This document shows positions 21,599 through 33,815 of a DNA stretch of 64,000 nt, piece after piece. The position numbers and the translations under genes were made by a program. The DNA lies in NCBI GenBank assembly GCA_013350335.1, contig CM023532.1, forward strand, positions 33,047,708-33,111,707. Reading direction: 5' to 3'. The DNA is from Chimonanthus salicifolius (Eukaryota > Streptophyta > Magnoliopsida > Laurales > Calycanthaceae). The notes below the pieces were generated by a model that was given only the letters and a program-made list of their open reading frames with translations, searched no databases and had not been told where the DNA came from. How positions within the stretch are numbered: the stretch's first letter is position 1; every line of letters starts with the position of its first letter.

Positions 21599-24500
21599 CC
21601 TGCATGGAAACTATCTACTACAGCTACGCGTTCTCTTCTCCTTCTAAATTCCAAAATCCAAATAAGATTGAAGGAGTGAAATGATGATAAACTGGCCAAA
21701 CATTATTAAGCATAAATAGTTGACACAATCATACTCAGATTATATCTCTATCTGTCAAAGAGACCAAGAGTAATCTCACTGTTTTTTTTTGCCGTGTGAC
21801 TCAAGCCTTGTCTAGTTGTCTACATTTGCTACTTAACTAGGGTCCACTTAGATGCAATCGCCCAAATCATCTTGGTTCACAGAAATATTACAGCTGATCT
21901 ATGGAGCTTGACCAAGTCTTCTTGTAGCCTTCACACCCATTTTATTCCATAGAAATGATTAAATGAGTTGAAACACACACTTAGGGGTGAAACTCGGGTC
22001 AGGTTTTGACCCAACCCGCATGATCCGATCCAAGAAATCATGAGAGTCGGGTCATGCAGGTCGAGTCGGGTTGAGAAGACAGAAATCAGCATGGAATTTG
22101 GGTAGAGTCGGGTTGAGAAATTTTCAAGTTAACTCGACCCGATCAGACCAACCAGACTAAAATAAGGCTAAAATGGGTTCAGAATGCGAGTCAGCTCAGA
22201 ATTCAGGTTGAGACGGTTATAATTCGGGTCAGGTCAGATCAGATCAAAAATTTCAAGTCAATAGCTCAAGTCGAGTCAGGCTGGGTTTCTTAAAGCCCAA
22301 CCCGACCGGACCCGAATTATACTCAAATCACATTGTGTTAGATCGGTAGTAAAAAAAAAAATCACTAGATTCTTTCAGTTTTGAGGTCGTTAGGCACTTT
22401 TACAGTAATTTTATATTATGAAGGTATGAAATATTATTTTATAAAATGGTTGAGACAATAAATTTTTTATTCTGAATATATTGAGTACTGAGTTATAGAG
22501 ATTTATTATATTTTGTATTGGACCGAGCTCGAGACCTACTGCCGATGTTATTGTAGACAGATTATAAATTTATAGAATACAATGTTATAAAGGTTTTATT
22601 GTAGATGAAATTATTAATTTCTCAAATTAATTGATCAAAACTTTTATCACTTCATTTCATCTTCATTTTGAAGCAGGCCTCGGACGAAGTCAGGTGACTA
22701 CTTTCTGCATTATAAAATGCCGCCAGAAGTGAGAGGAAATACCTGATTCTCGTGTTTCAGACTTTGTGGGCCATACATGAAGCAGATGCATGTATGCAAC
22801 CAAATGCCATGTCTTCACACGAGATGTTGGGTCCCTCCTTTCAATTTGGCTGCTCTTGCAAATGAGGTCATCATCATCATCCATGGTGGATTTCGATTCT
22901 TCTCCCCTCAAAAGGACAGTCTTTTTTTTTTTTAATCTAAGTAAGAGTAATTGTGAAATACCCAACGTAAAATTTAAGATACATCAAAAGAGAGTCTTTT
23001 AATGTACCGTATAGTTCATTGACATCTCATAAAGGGGCTCACCTTCACAATGATAGGGGTTTTTTTATGATGAATACAGGCACACATTTCGGCCGAAATA
23101 TGAAATTTAAGCTGGAATTTTCATTTTAGACATGGGCTGAAATATGAATTTTAAAAATATCGGTCCTTTTTTTTTTGGAAAAACTGCAGTAGCTGATGTT
23201 TGTCAGATATAATAAAAGTTTGTGTCATATTTCAAACAAATTGATCAAATTTCAGTTATATTTCAAAAAATTGAAGTACAATTTTTCCTTTTGTATAAAT
23301 AAGAGGGTATAGATTTGAATTTTGTAATAAGAGAATTGAGTTTTAAGACACCATTAGTAAGAGAATTAGGATTGTTAGAAAACCATAATATGATAATATT
23401 TTTGAGATAGAATTCACTCTAAAAAATTAGTCATTGAAAGGAAGGTGTCTCAAGTATTCTATGATATCATTGGTTTCTTAAATTAACCGATAAGAGACTT
23501 TTGTCACTTCATGAGAATGTCTGAGAGTTTTTAGACCCTATTAGTAAGAGGGTTACTGTGAAGTGGCAAAAAGTCTCAAATAGATAAATTCAAGAAATCA
23601 ATGACGCCATATAATACTTGAGGCACCATCCTCTAAACAGCTAGTTTTTTTGAGTGAATTCTACTTAAAAAATATTATCATTTCATGATTTAGTAAGTTC
23701 TGCATGCCTAGTATACATGAGATGGGTCTCGAGTCTTTACTTTTTAGATAATGGTAAATGTTATAATCATGTGTCTTATTTCCTACCCTTAAAAAGACGA
23801 TTAGAATTGCCATTACTTGGCAAGTACATGTGTGGAAAATAATGCAAGCCTACTGAAACTTCCTTGCATGAGTCTGCTTTGCAGTGTCAACCACTGAATT
23901 GATGATTATAAAGATATTTTCACTAATTATTCATGAGGGTAGGATCAGATTTGACGCTTACCTTAGCCTCCACCTTTAAATTAATAGGATTATTCAAGAA
24001 CCTGCTCGGTAATTCAGCAAAATCCTGAGAGAACCTGGATCCAAAGAATCAAGTTGCCTAGGAAGATTCTCGGACCAACTTCGACGTATGGTGCTCCTTG
24101 ATCACCCACCCAAATCTACAGCAAACTGTACATCAAGGAGATGAACCAAAACCACCAATTCTCACAGGAATAAAGAGATAAGGTTGACAGTTTTCTTAGG
24201 TGAAATTGACACAAGGCAAGATCACCAAAGAAAACAATAATTTCTAAAACTCTAGAATTGAATTCTTACAAATGCAATTGGAGATCTAAGGTCAAAATTC
24301 GCAAGTGAGAGTCACCAATTTGACTAGACTCTTCCTTGAACTAAGAATTAAAATATAGAAGCAAACTAGAAGACTCAAGAAGACTCAAACTCACATTAGA
24401 CAGAGAGAGGACAAATTCACCTAAGGCTTTGATTGCACCCACTTAAAATTGGATTAAAATCTAAAGTATTCATTCAAATTTCTAAAAAAGTTATGTGGCC

Positions 24501-24890
24501 GACTTCTTATATGGAATTGGCCCATCTTCATCTTCATGAATTGCTAAAAGTTTCATCCTTTTCTCTTTTCCAAAATTCCTCCATTCATGTGAGAAACAAA
24601 ATTCGTGTAAAAAGACAAAAAGGGTTGAATTTGAGTAGCAAAAAGACAATTGGGGCTTATTTAGGTGGATTTGGGGCATTGGACCCGTATATCATCTTAG
24701 TTCATACATGATATCCTCATTAATTATTGTGTGTATATTTTGTAGAGGACTAGATGAAGGCAAACAGATCATGCATTCTATTTAATTTTTTATCTTATGT
24801 GTTCATATTCGATGTACAATTAAAAAGTCACTCAAAGTTGGTGTAGTTCAACTATGATTTTTTATAGGGGAGCTATATAGACTGGACCAC
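21599..24890. other. Gene-poor spacer upstream of the NAC gene
   Basis: No supported gene. It holds a hAT-type MITE at 21982-22320 and fragments resembling the TATCGG element near 23085-23175 (TTTCGGCCGAAA). Around 23990-24440 there is a stretch that resembles decayed retroelement sequence, but I could not assign it. Short open frames such as 24433-24711 lack recognisable domains. Confidence 0.45.
21982..22320. mobile_element. hAT-type MITE of CGGGTC/GACCCG family
   Basis: It starts TAGGGGTGAAACTCGGGTC, typical of hAT termini, and its body is made of GTCGGGTTGAGA-like words. The right end near 22320 (GGACCCGAATTATA) is not clean, and no target duplication was found. Confidence 0.45.
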
Positions 24891-25144
24891 TCTCACACCG
24901 CGTGACAGACATTTTAATATACAACAGATTTCTTCGGAAATCTCTGTTGAAGGTCCCTTCACATTTGCCTTCACATTTGCCTTGAACTTTCTCTGTAACT
25001 CCTTTTGTCCTCTCACTCGGCTTAACATCTCCTTTATATATTCAATTGGAATCCATTGGAGGGGAAGATGGAGAGAAAGAATATATCTGCAATATTTTGG
25101 AAATATTAGTTACAATTTCCAAAAAAAACCCAAAACTGAGGAGA

Positions 25145-28100
25145 ATGATGAACAGTCTCGCACCAGGCTATCGTTTCTATCCAACTGAGGAAGAGTTGAT
25201 TTCTTTTTATCTTCGAAAGAAGTTAGAGAGAAGAATTGATGATCTGTTGGATCGAGTTATTCCTGTTCACGACATATATAGCGTCGACCCTTGGCAACTC
25301 CGAAGTCTGCAATTTTTCCCTTTAATACTTATTTTCTCTTCTTTTCTTATTACATTGCATTGCTTCTTCAACAAATGCAATACATATCATAAAATGAATA
25401 AGATGAGTTTTTTTTTTTACACATGGGTTCTTCTTCTTGTTCTTCTTCCTCTTCCTCTTCTTCTCCTTTTTCTTGAATACATATCATAAAATGAAAAAGA
25501 AATTATAGAAGTTTAATTTAATTTAATTTATCTTTTCTTACACATGGCTGCTTCTTCTTCTTCTTCAAAATTAATGTAATTGAATTTATCTTTTTTTAAC
25601 ACATGGGTTCTTCTTCTTCTTCAATACATATCATAAAATGAATAAGAAATTATAGAAATTTAATTTTTCGTTATTTTTACAGATGGGTTCTTTTTTTTTT
25701 ACACATGGGTTTTTCCTCTTCTTCTTCCTCTTCCTCTTCCTCTTCCTCTTCTTCTTCTTCTTTTTCTTGAATACATATCATAAAATGAAAAAGAAATTAT
25801 AGAAATTTAATTTAATTTAATTTATCTATTTTAACACATGTGTTCTTCTTCTTCTTCTGCTTCTTAATTAATGTAATTGAATTTATCTTTTTTTAACACA
25901 TGGGTTCTTCTTTTCTTTTTTACACACATGGGTTCTTCTTCTCCTTCAATACATATCATAAAATGAATAAGAAATTATAGAAATTTAATTTATCTTTCTT
26001 TTTACAGATGGGTTCTTTTTTTTTTTTTACACATGGGTGTTTCTTCCTCTTCCTCTTCCTCTTCCTATTCCTCTTCTTCTTCTTCTTTTTCTTGAATACA
26101 TATCATAAAATGAAAAAGAAATTATAGAAATTTAATTTAATTTAATTTACACATGGGTTCTTCTTCTTCTTCTTCTTCGTCTTCTTCTTCTTCAAAATTA
26201 ATGTAATTGAATTTATCTTTTTCTAACACATGGGTTCTTCTTTTCTTTTTTACACACATGGGTTCTTCTTCTTCTTCAATATATATCATAAAATGAATAA
26301 GAAATTATAGAAATTTAATTTATCTTTCTTTTTACAGATGGGTTCTTTTTTTTTTTTTTACACATGGGTTCTTCTTCTTCCTCTTCCTCTTCCTCTTCTT
26401 CTTCTTCTTCTTCTTCTTCTTGAATACATATCATAAAATGAAAAAGAAATTATAGAAATTTAATTTATCTTTTTTTTTTTTTTGCACATGGGTTCTTCTT
26501 CTTCATCTTCAATACGTATCATAAAATGAATAAGAAATTATAGAAAATTAATGTAATTTAATTTATCTTTTTTTTTAACACATGGGTTCTCTTTTTTTTT
26601 TACACACATGGGTTCTTCTTCTTCTTCAATACATATCGTAAAATGAATAAGAAATTATAGAAATTTAATTTATCTTTTTTTCTTTTACACTCATGGGTTC
26701 TTTTTTTTTTTGTTACACACATGGGTTCTTCTTCTTCTTCTTATCCCTTTCTTGTCCTTGCTCCCTTCATGACATTCTTTTTTATGAAAGAACATTTCTG
26801 AAGAGCTTAAATTTCACTCATTTTTTCAATATTTATTATTTTCTAGTAAATAAGTGTTGAACTTTTTATTTGTTTTTTATTTTTGACCTCGTTCAATTTC
26901 ACTTGGATTTCTACCAAAAAAATAAGAGGAGGAATATGGAATGCCAAAGCTAAAAAGCCTTAATGGACTGAATTTGGATTACTTTATTTTTCATGTAGAC
27001 ATCTCAGGGCAGCTTTGCAACGGAGACATCGAGCAACGGTTCTTCTTTAGCCCTCGGCAAGAGAGGGAAGCCCATGGAGGAAGACCGAATCGGATAACGC
27101 CTGCCGGCTACTGGAAAGCGACAGGTTCTCCCGGTTATGTTTATTCATCCAATAATCGAGTCATTGGGTTGAAGAAAACCATGGTTTTCTATCTAGGAAG
27201 GGCTCCTACTGGAAGGAAAACAAAGTGGAAGGTGAATGAATATAGAGCCCTGGAAGATGCTACTCCATCAGGTGCAGCTCCGAGGGTACGTAGTTACCAA
27301 GATTTTATTAGGGATTTTAGTCTTGCTGTACCCAGTAAGCAATTTGCATCTTTCTTTCTCTTGTGCTTCTTGGCTAATTCAATGGGAATTGCACCATGGT
27401 TCGTAAAAATGCTGCATGCAAGCATTCACCAAATATGTGTCGCACATTTACACACGATTCCAATCATCGAAATGATGAAATAATCTCATGATTGAGGTAC
27501 AAACGAGAGTCCCACATCAGTTATGAAAGGGAGAAATCTAAAGACTTATAAGGGACTAGGTCACTCCACCTATCATGTTAGTGTTCTAGGCTGGAAACCC
27601 AGTCCTAATAGTGGTATAAGAGCTAGGTCCCCAAGCCATAGGATGTGGACTTAGGGATTCCCTAGCCGAATAGGATGGTCGCCGACGTTCTATCCGCCAG
27701 AAAGCCTCGTTAGAGAGGGGATTGTTGGGGTACGAACGAAAGTCTCACATCAGTTGTTAGGGTAGAAATCTAAGGACTTGTAAGGGATTGGGTTACTCCA
27801 CCTATTAGACTAGTCTTTTAGGCTGGAAATCCAGTCCTAACACCTATCAACAGTATGGCTAGCAAACGAAAGTTAAATTGAACTTGAGCTTCTATGAATA
27901 AACTAATTTAACTTTAAGGGGTTGGTCGGTCAAGAAGGCCGCCTCATGAAGTGGGATCTTGAAATCGATTCACACTTAACTTCAACAAGTCACTCTCCAC
28001 ATACTTGGATTGAGAGGTTTAAACATGCCTGTGGATTTGGTTTCAACTCCAATATGAAATGGGGATACTCAGGTTATCAAAAACAAATCTCAAATTTATC

Positions 28101-28616
28101 CTCATCCAAATTATATGATATACTATGCTTGCAGACAGATTTGTGTAACCATAGGATTATAGACGTCCATGTTATCTTAAAAAAGAAAATTAACAACTCG
28201 CCAAATTCTATAAGAAAAGCGCGAGATGGTAGCTAAAAACAAACTCAGATTACAGATTGCAAATTGCAGGTTGTAACCAGCCAGACAATGACAATATTTT
28301 CATTTTTATGTTGCAGTTGAGAAGCGAATTCAGCTTGTGTAGGGTGTATGTGAAATCAAGATGTTTTAGATCATTCGATCGGCGTCCCCCGGCGCTCACA
28401 ACAAGCGATATGGTCACCGGCGTTGAGAACAGGAGAATGACACCTGATATTGCAAGTAGCAGCAATTTAGGTACATCTCATGAAAATCTTGTCAATGAAG
28501 AAAGGACCAATTCACTGGAGAGTTCTTCTTCTGTAGAGCATTTCAATCGATCTTCTATTGAAGAAACTAGCAATGAGGATTTAGATTCTCTTTTGGACTC
28601 ATTGGATTGGGACTGA
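25145..28616 (+). CDS. NAC090: NAC domain transcription factor, NAC090-like
   Basis: Plant transcription factor with an N-terminal NAC DNA-binding domain. Exons: 25145-25304, 26999-27285 and 28317-28616, giving about 248 aa, close to the usual size of NAC090/NAC061 proteins. Subdomain A is [20 protein letters not shown] is [16 protein letters not shown] is [20 protein letters not shown] with [12 protein letters not shown] is [20 protein letters not shown], and E ends [21 protein letters not shown]. The short acidic/Ser-rich C-terminus ([13 protein letters not shown]) could be an activation region. The start is taken at the first of two adjacent ATGs because it places subdomain A where the family has it; the frame is open upstream to 25046. 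The exon 1 donor is weak (CGAA|GTCTGC), but it restores the family residues L-x-N before the intron. Intron 1 carries a large minisatellite. In Arabidopsis, NAC090 is linked to senescence and salicylic acid responses; any such role here is inference. Confidence 0.85.
25430..26760 (+). repeat. Pyrimidine-rich minisatellite in NAC intron 1
   Basis: Repeated modules alternate CTTCTTC/CCTCTTCC tracts, AATACATATCATAAAATGAA, AAGAAATTATAGAAATTTAA, TTATCTTTTTTT and ACACATGGGTTC. At least eight ACATGGGTTCTT-type units are visible with variable TTC-run lengths. Higher-order repetition of several modules is evident. It lies entirely within intron 1 of the NAC gene. Confidence 0.85.
27493..27842 (+). mobile_element. 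TRIM element in NAC intron 2
   Basis: The LTRs are about 27493-27610 and 27723-27842; both contain GTC-CACATCAGTT, AGAAATCTAA.GACTT and GGCTGGAAA-CCAGTCCTAA. The primer-binding site TGGTATAAGAGC is at 27612, one base off the methionine-tRNA match. A purine tract AGAGAGGGGA precedes the second LTR. The internal region is about 110 bp, so the element is non-autonomous. Same family as the one at 55-577 (shared CCCT.AGCC.. internal words and GGGGATTGTTGG). Confidence 0.75.
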
Positions 28617-29108
28617 GGATTCAGATTCTCCAACTATCATTTGTGGCCCACTAATAGTGGATGATCATACATTGGATGATCATCGATCATTCAAACTTGC
28701 ATATGCTAGATACTAATAAAATTGAACTTGTTTTGATAACATATTTAGTTTTGTGTTTAAGGAGATTGTCTTTTAATTTAAATGGAACTTTATCTTTATT
28801 TATGTATGTATGCTAAATTGTTTTGAATTTACGTGTGAGTGTGGGAAATCGTAAGATACTGCTAATAGTACTTGCTGAGAAATAATGAAAGTTTTTGGAA
28901 AACCTAGCACTTGCATACTATATCAGGCTCATTATTTATGTTATTAAGAAAGGAGAACATAGTACCATTTCACATATTAATACAAGAGTGTGAAATTGGG
29001 TTAATTGGGTATCATGAATAACCAAGGTTAGGGTTCGATTGTGGCTAATTTTTTAACTTTGATACTAAAGCTTTTTTTAACTCCCACTGAGGCATTATAA
29101 TCAAACCA

Positions 29109-29275
29109 TTTTTTTTTTATTAAAATGTGGGAAACTCAAACACAGTGCTACTAAAACCCACATGGATGATTCCACTGTCCTTAAGACACACCAAAGTTAG
29201 GCCATGGGAGTTCAAACCCGTAACCTCCCGCTTCCTAAGGTGGGAGGCAACCAGTCGAGCTACACCCATGTGGGT
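29109..29275 (-). mobile_element. tRNA-derived SINE, antisense
   Basis: The minus strand starts GGGTGTAGCTCGACTGG (A-box) with GGGTTTGAACTCCC (B-box) and ends in TTTCCCACATTTTAAT plus A-rich sequence. It lies about 210 bp from a second copy in the same orientation. Confidence 0.75.
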
Positions 29276-29484
29276 ATTAATGACAAATTGAGTTCAAAGT
29301 GCTTTGAATTGTTCACCGTGATGTTAGTGTAGTTCTATTATAAAATTTAATGATTTAAAATGAAAATAAAAACAAAAAATTGTATTACAATTATAATAGA
29401 ATAAACAAAAAATACATTTTTAGTAAAAAAGAATGAAATAAATAAAAATTACAATGACTTTTAAAACATTGACCTAAAAATTAC

Positions 29485-29643
29485 AATGAATTTACGTTTG
29501 GGAAACCGCATGATACGGCGCGTAAAACCCCTACGGATGAGCCCACTACCCCTAGGGCACACCAAGGTTAGGTCATGGGAACTCGAACCCATAATCTCCC
29601 ACTTCCTAAAGCAGGAGGCAACCAGTTGAGCTACACCCATATG
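29485..29643 (-). mobile_element. tRNA-derived SINE, antisense, best-preserved copy
   Basis: The minus strand begins GGGTGTAGCTCAACTGG, an excellent match to a tRNA A-box, and has GGGTTCGAGTTCCC as B-box. The body includes GGTGTGCCCTAGGGGTAGTG and GGGGTTTTACGCGCC. It ends GTTTCCCAAACGTAAATT. It resembles the widespread angiosperm Au-type SINEs in layout; family assignment is uncertain. Confidence 0.75.
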
Positions 29644-30364
29644 GGTAAGTCCATGAAAGTGGAGAAAGGATTCGATATCATTTTGATCTTATTCATCAGA
29701 TCTATCTAAATATTAAAATATTTAAAAAATATATATATTTTAGGATATAAAGCCTTAAATGGTTGAGCTTGAAAACATAATTTTTTTAACTTAAAAGAAA
29801 CCTTAAAATCTGTGTCCAAATCAACCATTCATTTTTTACTTTCATTCTAGAAAAAATGAAATTAAAATTTTAAAAATAAATTTTATATTTAATAGATTTG
29901 ATAAATAAAATTTAAATAATAAGGTTTGTAGACCCCCATTAAAGAGTCACATGTCATTAAATTCAAAAAAAAAAGCCCTAACTGTGTCGAAGGTGAATTT
30001 GATTTCAGAGATCTTTATTTATTCATGAGTTCGATTTAAATTAATTTATTCATTAATGAGTCAAAATATTCGATTCATATTTTTTTCATTTAATTTAAAT
30101 CACATTGTCAAGTGCTTCATAAACTTTGAGATTTAGGTCAATTCAAATCAAGTAGATGAACTTATCTTTTGTAAGAATCTGAATAAGAATTCTTTTTTCA
30201 AACAAGTTGAGTCAAATCAATTCATTGAATAAACATTCGAAATGCTTGACCTAAATTATATTTTCAATAGATTTGTGTCTCTATCTAGTGCTTAGTAAAC
30301 CTTCAAAAGTAGGTCAGGCTCAAATCTAAGTAAAATGACCATTATGATTTATGACTAAATTATA

Positions 30365-30556
30365 CTCTCTCCGTCCCAATTTAGTTGTCCTATATAGATT
30401 TTTAAATTGTCGCAAAATAGTTTTCTCATTTATATTGGAGTAGCATAAAGTGTGTTGAAAATGAATGAGATCACATGGAGTGCTAGTCTTATATAGGGAA
30501 TTCTTTAAAAAATACAAAATGATTCAAAATAGACAACTAAAATTGGACGAAGAGAG
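30365..30556. mobile_element. Stowaway-type (Tc1/mariner) MITE
   Basis: The ends are CTCTCTCCGTCCCAATTT and AAATTGGACGAAGAGAG, a near-perfect inverted repeat with the CTCCGTCCC signature of Stowaway elements. The dinucleotide TA flanks both sides (30363-30364 and 30557-30558). Length is 192 bp with no coding capacity. Confidence 0.85.
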
Positions 30557-31036
30557 TATAAATAATGTATTTTGAAAATAATGAGAAGCAAAAATTGTGT
30601 ACCCATGTAATAAGATTGCTCAAGTAATCAAATAATAAAATTAGAAAGAAAAAGCTAACTATCAATAAATGAAATAAAAAACAATTTATATAACAATATT
30701 AGAAAACAAAAAGAAATTACCAAAAAAATGAGAGGAACAATGGAAGATTGGTGGAAGATGACATGAGAGTGATTTTAAAACTCAAAAAATGATTCTCAAT
30801 TGCCACATAGGTTGTTATAAATGCAGTCCTTACCTATCCTTTATTTGTTTGAGTGGTTAGGTATTATCATCTTGTGTGAGAGGTCTTGCCTTCAAACCTT
30901 CGGAGCGCTTAACCTAATCTATGGTGCTTCTGGGTGGTGTAATTGATCAAAAGTTTTACCTATAATCACCACAATGTGGGGTTGACAGAAGAGAGGTCAT
31001 TTTTGTCCGACCTAGACATACAAAGTACTCTTCCCT

Positions 31037-31158
31037 AAAATCGATGCCAAGTCCGAGCCCCTATGGCCAAACCAGGTGTACCCTAAGGACAGTGGATATC
31101 ACCTATGGGGGTTTTACGCTAGGTTCCCTTCTGTTTCCCACACGTAAATTAAAAAAAA
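31037..31158 (+). mobile_element. 5'-truncated tRNA-derived SINE
   Basis: It contains the family body (CCCCTATGGCC, GTGTACCCTAAGGACAGTGG, GGGGGTTTTACGC) and the end TTTCCCACACGTAAATT followed by As. The A-box half is missing. Confidence 0.6.
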
Positions 31159-33070
31159 AAAATCAAAATTTTAATGCTCTTTTACTAAAATTCATGATTT
31201 CCAAAGTATTTTAACCAAAAAAAATCCGTTATGTCTTCTCTTTCTTTTCTTAAATGAGAAATGCTCATTCCAAGACATGCTAAACATGCTTATTCTCAAT
31301 TGTTGTGAGGAAAATCTATTACATACTTATAAAGAATAGTTAAATACTTTCACATGTATCACGAAATTTCCACAAGTCAACCATGAAACCTAAGAAAGCT
31401 AATGTATTAAAAATAAGAAAAATGATACACTAAAAAGCTAATAAGTGGGGTTCACCTACAATAAATTTGAAATTATCAATTAACCCTCAACTTTATTTTT
31501 CCATGGACAAGTAGTAGTTCTTCATCATCATAATTTAAACCGTTTATTTCATCAATCTGAGTTTAGCCTTTGTAATACAAATTTGGCAAATTGTTTTCAA
31601 GTGTTAAAAGGAAAAATATCCTAGTTGGCTATCAATTACCAACCTTCCATACTTAGTGTACCCTAATTGTAATTTTTCCAAAATCATAGGATTCTTGATT
31701 AATTCTTTCTCTTTAGGGGACTGTATCGTGTATATAATATACACTATTGACAGAATGAGATCACTGAATTTTGAGCCGATTGTTTATCTGACACTCATGA
31801 GACTTGAACTCACAACCTTTAGAGGGTAACCATGTAAGCATCAGCCCTCACCATTTGTCCTATAGTAATTATATTACATTAAGTAAAAATGCAGTACATA
31901 AGACGCTAGACACAAATGAGACCATTGAGAAAAAAGACAATAAAATATATAAGCATGTGACTGGCGGCAAAAAAAAAAAACCTATTATGGACATTCAACG
32001 GATGATGACTGCATTAAAATATGTCTCAGTGTCGTTGTCTATCAAGTTATGAATTCTAATAAGAAAGCTCATCTTAATCGACCATGTTTTTTCTAAGAAA
32101 TCTGCTTCCGTTGACTGGTCAGATGACTCGTTGAATCAATCTTCAATTTCAATGGCATCCTTAAATTCTTATTTTAAAATTTTAACTAAGGAAGAACGTT
32201 TGTCATCTAAAAATTAATTAAATAAAATTCTCTAGTTGTGAACATAATTTTAAAACACGCTTTAGCCTTCTAATAGTCATTGAATGGTGATTCTTGACAT
32301 CAAGAAGAGGATAAAAGTCAAAGGTTGCATGTATCAAGTTATGAAGTCAAAGGTTGCATGTATCGGATAGAACAATGATGTGTTGACTGTAGCAGTGGGA
32401 ACAATGAAAAGTTTCAAAAGCTGTGATATTTAGTCTTGCCTTCACAATGAAGAAGTTGACTAATGAGAAAGCTTGTAAGGCATATCTCAGCATTTGAGAC
32501 CATGGGCTCTGCCACATGTATCTGCACAGACTGGTTGCATTGAGTACAAAATAGCAATCTAATCAGATTGGGGCAGCAGTATGAGAGTAATCTACCACTA
32601 AGAAGAAGTAAAAATCTAAATACTGAGATTTTTCATAAATGATATTCTTTTTATGATAAGATTATTTTTGGATAGTGAATCCGACTCGAATTGTTGACCT
32701 GAATCACTAAATCTGACTTGAGTCAACTCGAGTAGTATTTTATAACTCGGTGCACGTAGGTCGAGTCAAATTACATCAGGTCAAGTCGAGTTGAATTTTA
32801 AATTTCTCTACCCAGCTGAAGCCAAATTTCATACAAATTTTTATTTTTTCAACCTGACCTCACTCGAAATATACAAATACATAATCCAAACCCACTGATT
32901 TCTCGAGTCAGATCATACGGGTTAAGAAATATACAAATACATAATCCAAACCTTCGACAGGTAGATTCGATTCTCATTCCTTTGTTATTATAGTTCAATT
33001 TTTTTCTATCATCTCTTCCAATTAAAAAGAATTTAATTGTCAATTATTGTCACTTTTTCTTTTTACCTTG

Positions 33071-33245
33071 CATAGGGTAGCTCAACTAGTTCAAAAATTA
33101 GACCTTAGAGGTCTTGTGTTTGAACTCCATAGCCACCCGATGTCCGTAGCTAGCGAGAGGTTTTGTACATTCGAAGTTTTATCCAATACTTTCTTACTCG
33201 TAGAGAGATGGAGAATTCAGAGTTCTTTTATCATTAAAAAGAATA
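33071..33245 (+). mobile_element. tRNA-derived SINE, second family
   Basis: GGGTAGCTCAACTAGTTC (A-box) and TGTTTGAACTCC (B-box) lie at tRNA-like spacing. It is followed by CACCCGATGTCCGTAGC and GTTTTATCCAATAC, and ends near ATCATTAAAAAG. The equivalent in block A is internally deleted. Confidence 0.55.
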
Positions 33246-33407
33246 ATTTAATGAATACTTCCAACTTGAATTTCTTGAATTTTTTACTTTATAAGAAAAG
33301 GGTTTTCATCTACATTAATAGAAACTCGCGAAATTAGATCTTAATAAATTATGAAATTTGATAATGACTGTGAGATGATAATGATTGACCAAAATATCTC
33401 ATAACAG

Positions 33408-33815
33408 GTGTTCTCAAAAGGTTCACCTATCGTGGCAGACATTTCCCAGGCGATTTTAAAACTGCGAGAGGACGGAAAAATCAGAGACCTGGAGAAAGAT
33501 TTGATTCTGTCAACAAGTTGTTCGAGTTCAGAGGTTGAAGATGAGAATGGCAGCTTGAGCTTGGATAGCTTCTGGGGACTCTTTGCAATCACTGGAACAA
33601 CATCAACCTTAGCTCTTCTTCTCTTCACTTTAAAAAGACTTCATCAAAGTTGGTGGAATCGATGCTTGAGACAAGCATTTCTTGTGGCTGTGTTGGTTCG
33701 TCAACTCATCTTGGCCTCCTTGGGAAAGTATTCATCCATGCCAACTAGAAGGCACGACCAGCATCCCAACTCAGTTGAGTTGACTGAGTTGGGAACAACA
33801 AACTTCTCTCGATGA
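33408..33815 (+). pseudogene. GLR: Orphan last exon of a GLR (M4 and tail)
   Basis: A single open exon of 408 nt preceded by an AG acceptor matches the last exon of GLR copy 1 (2853-3261). It encodes VFSKGSP at the end of S2, an acidic Ser-rich linker (SSSEVEDENG), M4 (FWGLFAITGTTSTLALLLF) and a tail ending in NFSR. Unlike copy 1 the frame is intact through M4. No upstream GLR exons exist in this block, because the duplication began inside the preceding intron, so it cannot make a receptor by itself. It could only be used if spliced to some upstream transcript. Confidence 0.85.

Larger units (their letters stand above)
28617..32962. other. Gene-poor spacer between NAC gene and duplication block B
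   Basis: No supported gene. Contents: antisense SINEs at 29109-29275 and 29485-29643, a Stowaway MITE at 30365-30556, a truncated SINE at 31037-31158, and CGAGTC-type decayed hAT sequence at about 32670-32950. The rest is AT-rich with nothing I recognise. Confidence 0.5.

Noticed and set aside
24433..24711. Frame of 92 codons upstream of the NAC gene
   Set aside because: No recognisable motif; it lies in sequence that looks like a decayed retroelement.
25430..26760. CRISPR-like array
   Set aside because: The units are irregular, pyrimidine-rich and intronic in a plant gene; there are no uniform repeats with unique spacers.
27922..28236. Frame of 104 codons in NAC intron 2
   Set aside because: It lies between two well-supported NAC exons and has no NAC or other motif.
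29485..29643. True tRNA gene
   Set aside because: A and B boxes are good, but the cloverleaf arms beyond them do not pair and the sequence continues into a SINE body with an A-rich end.
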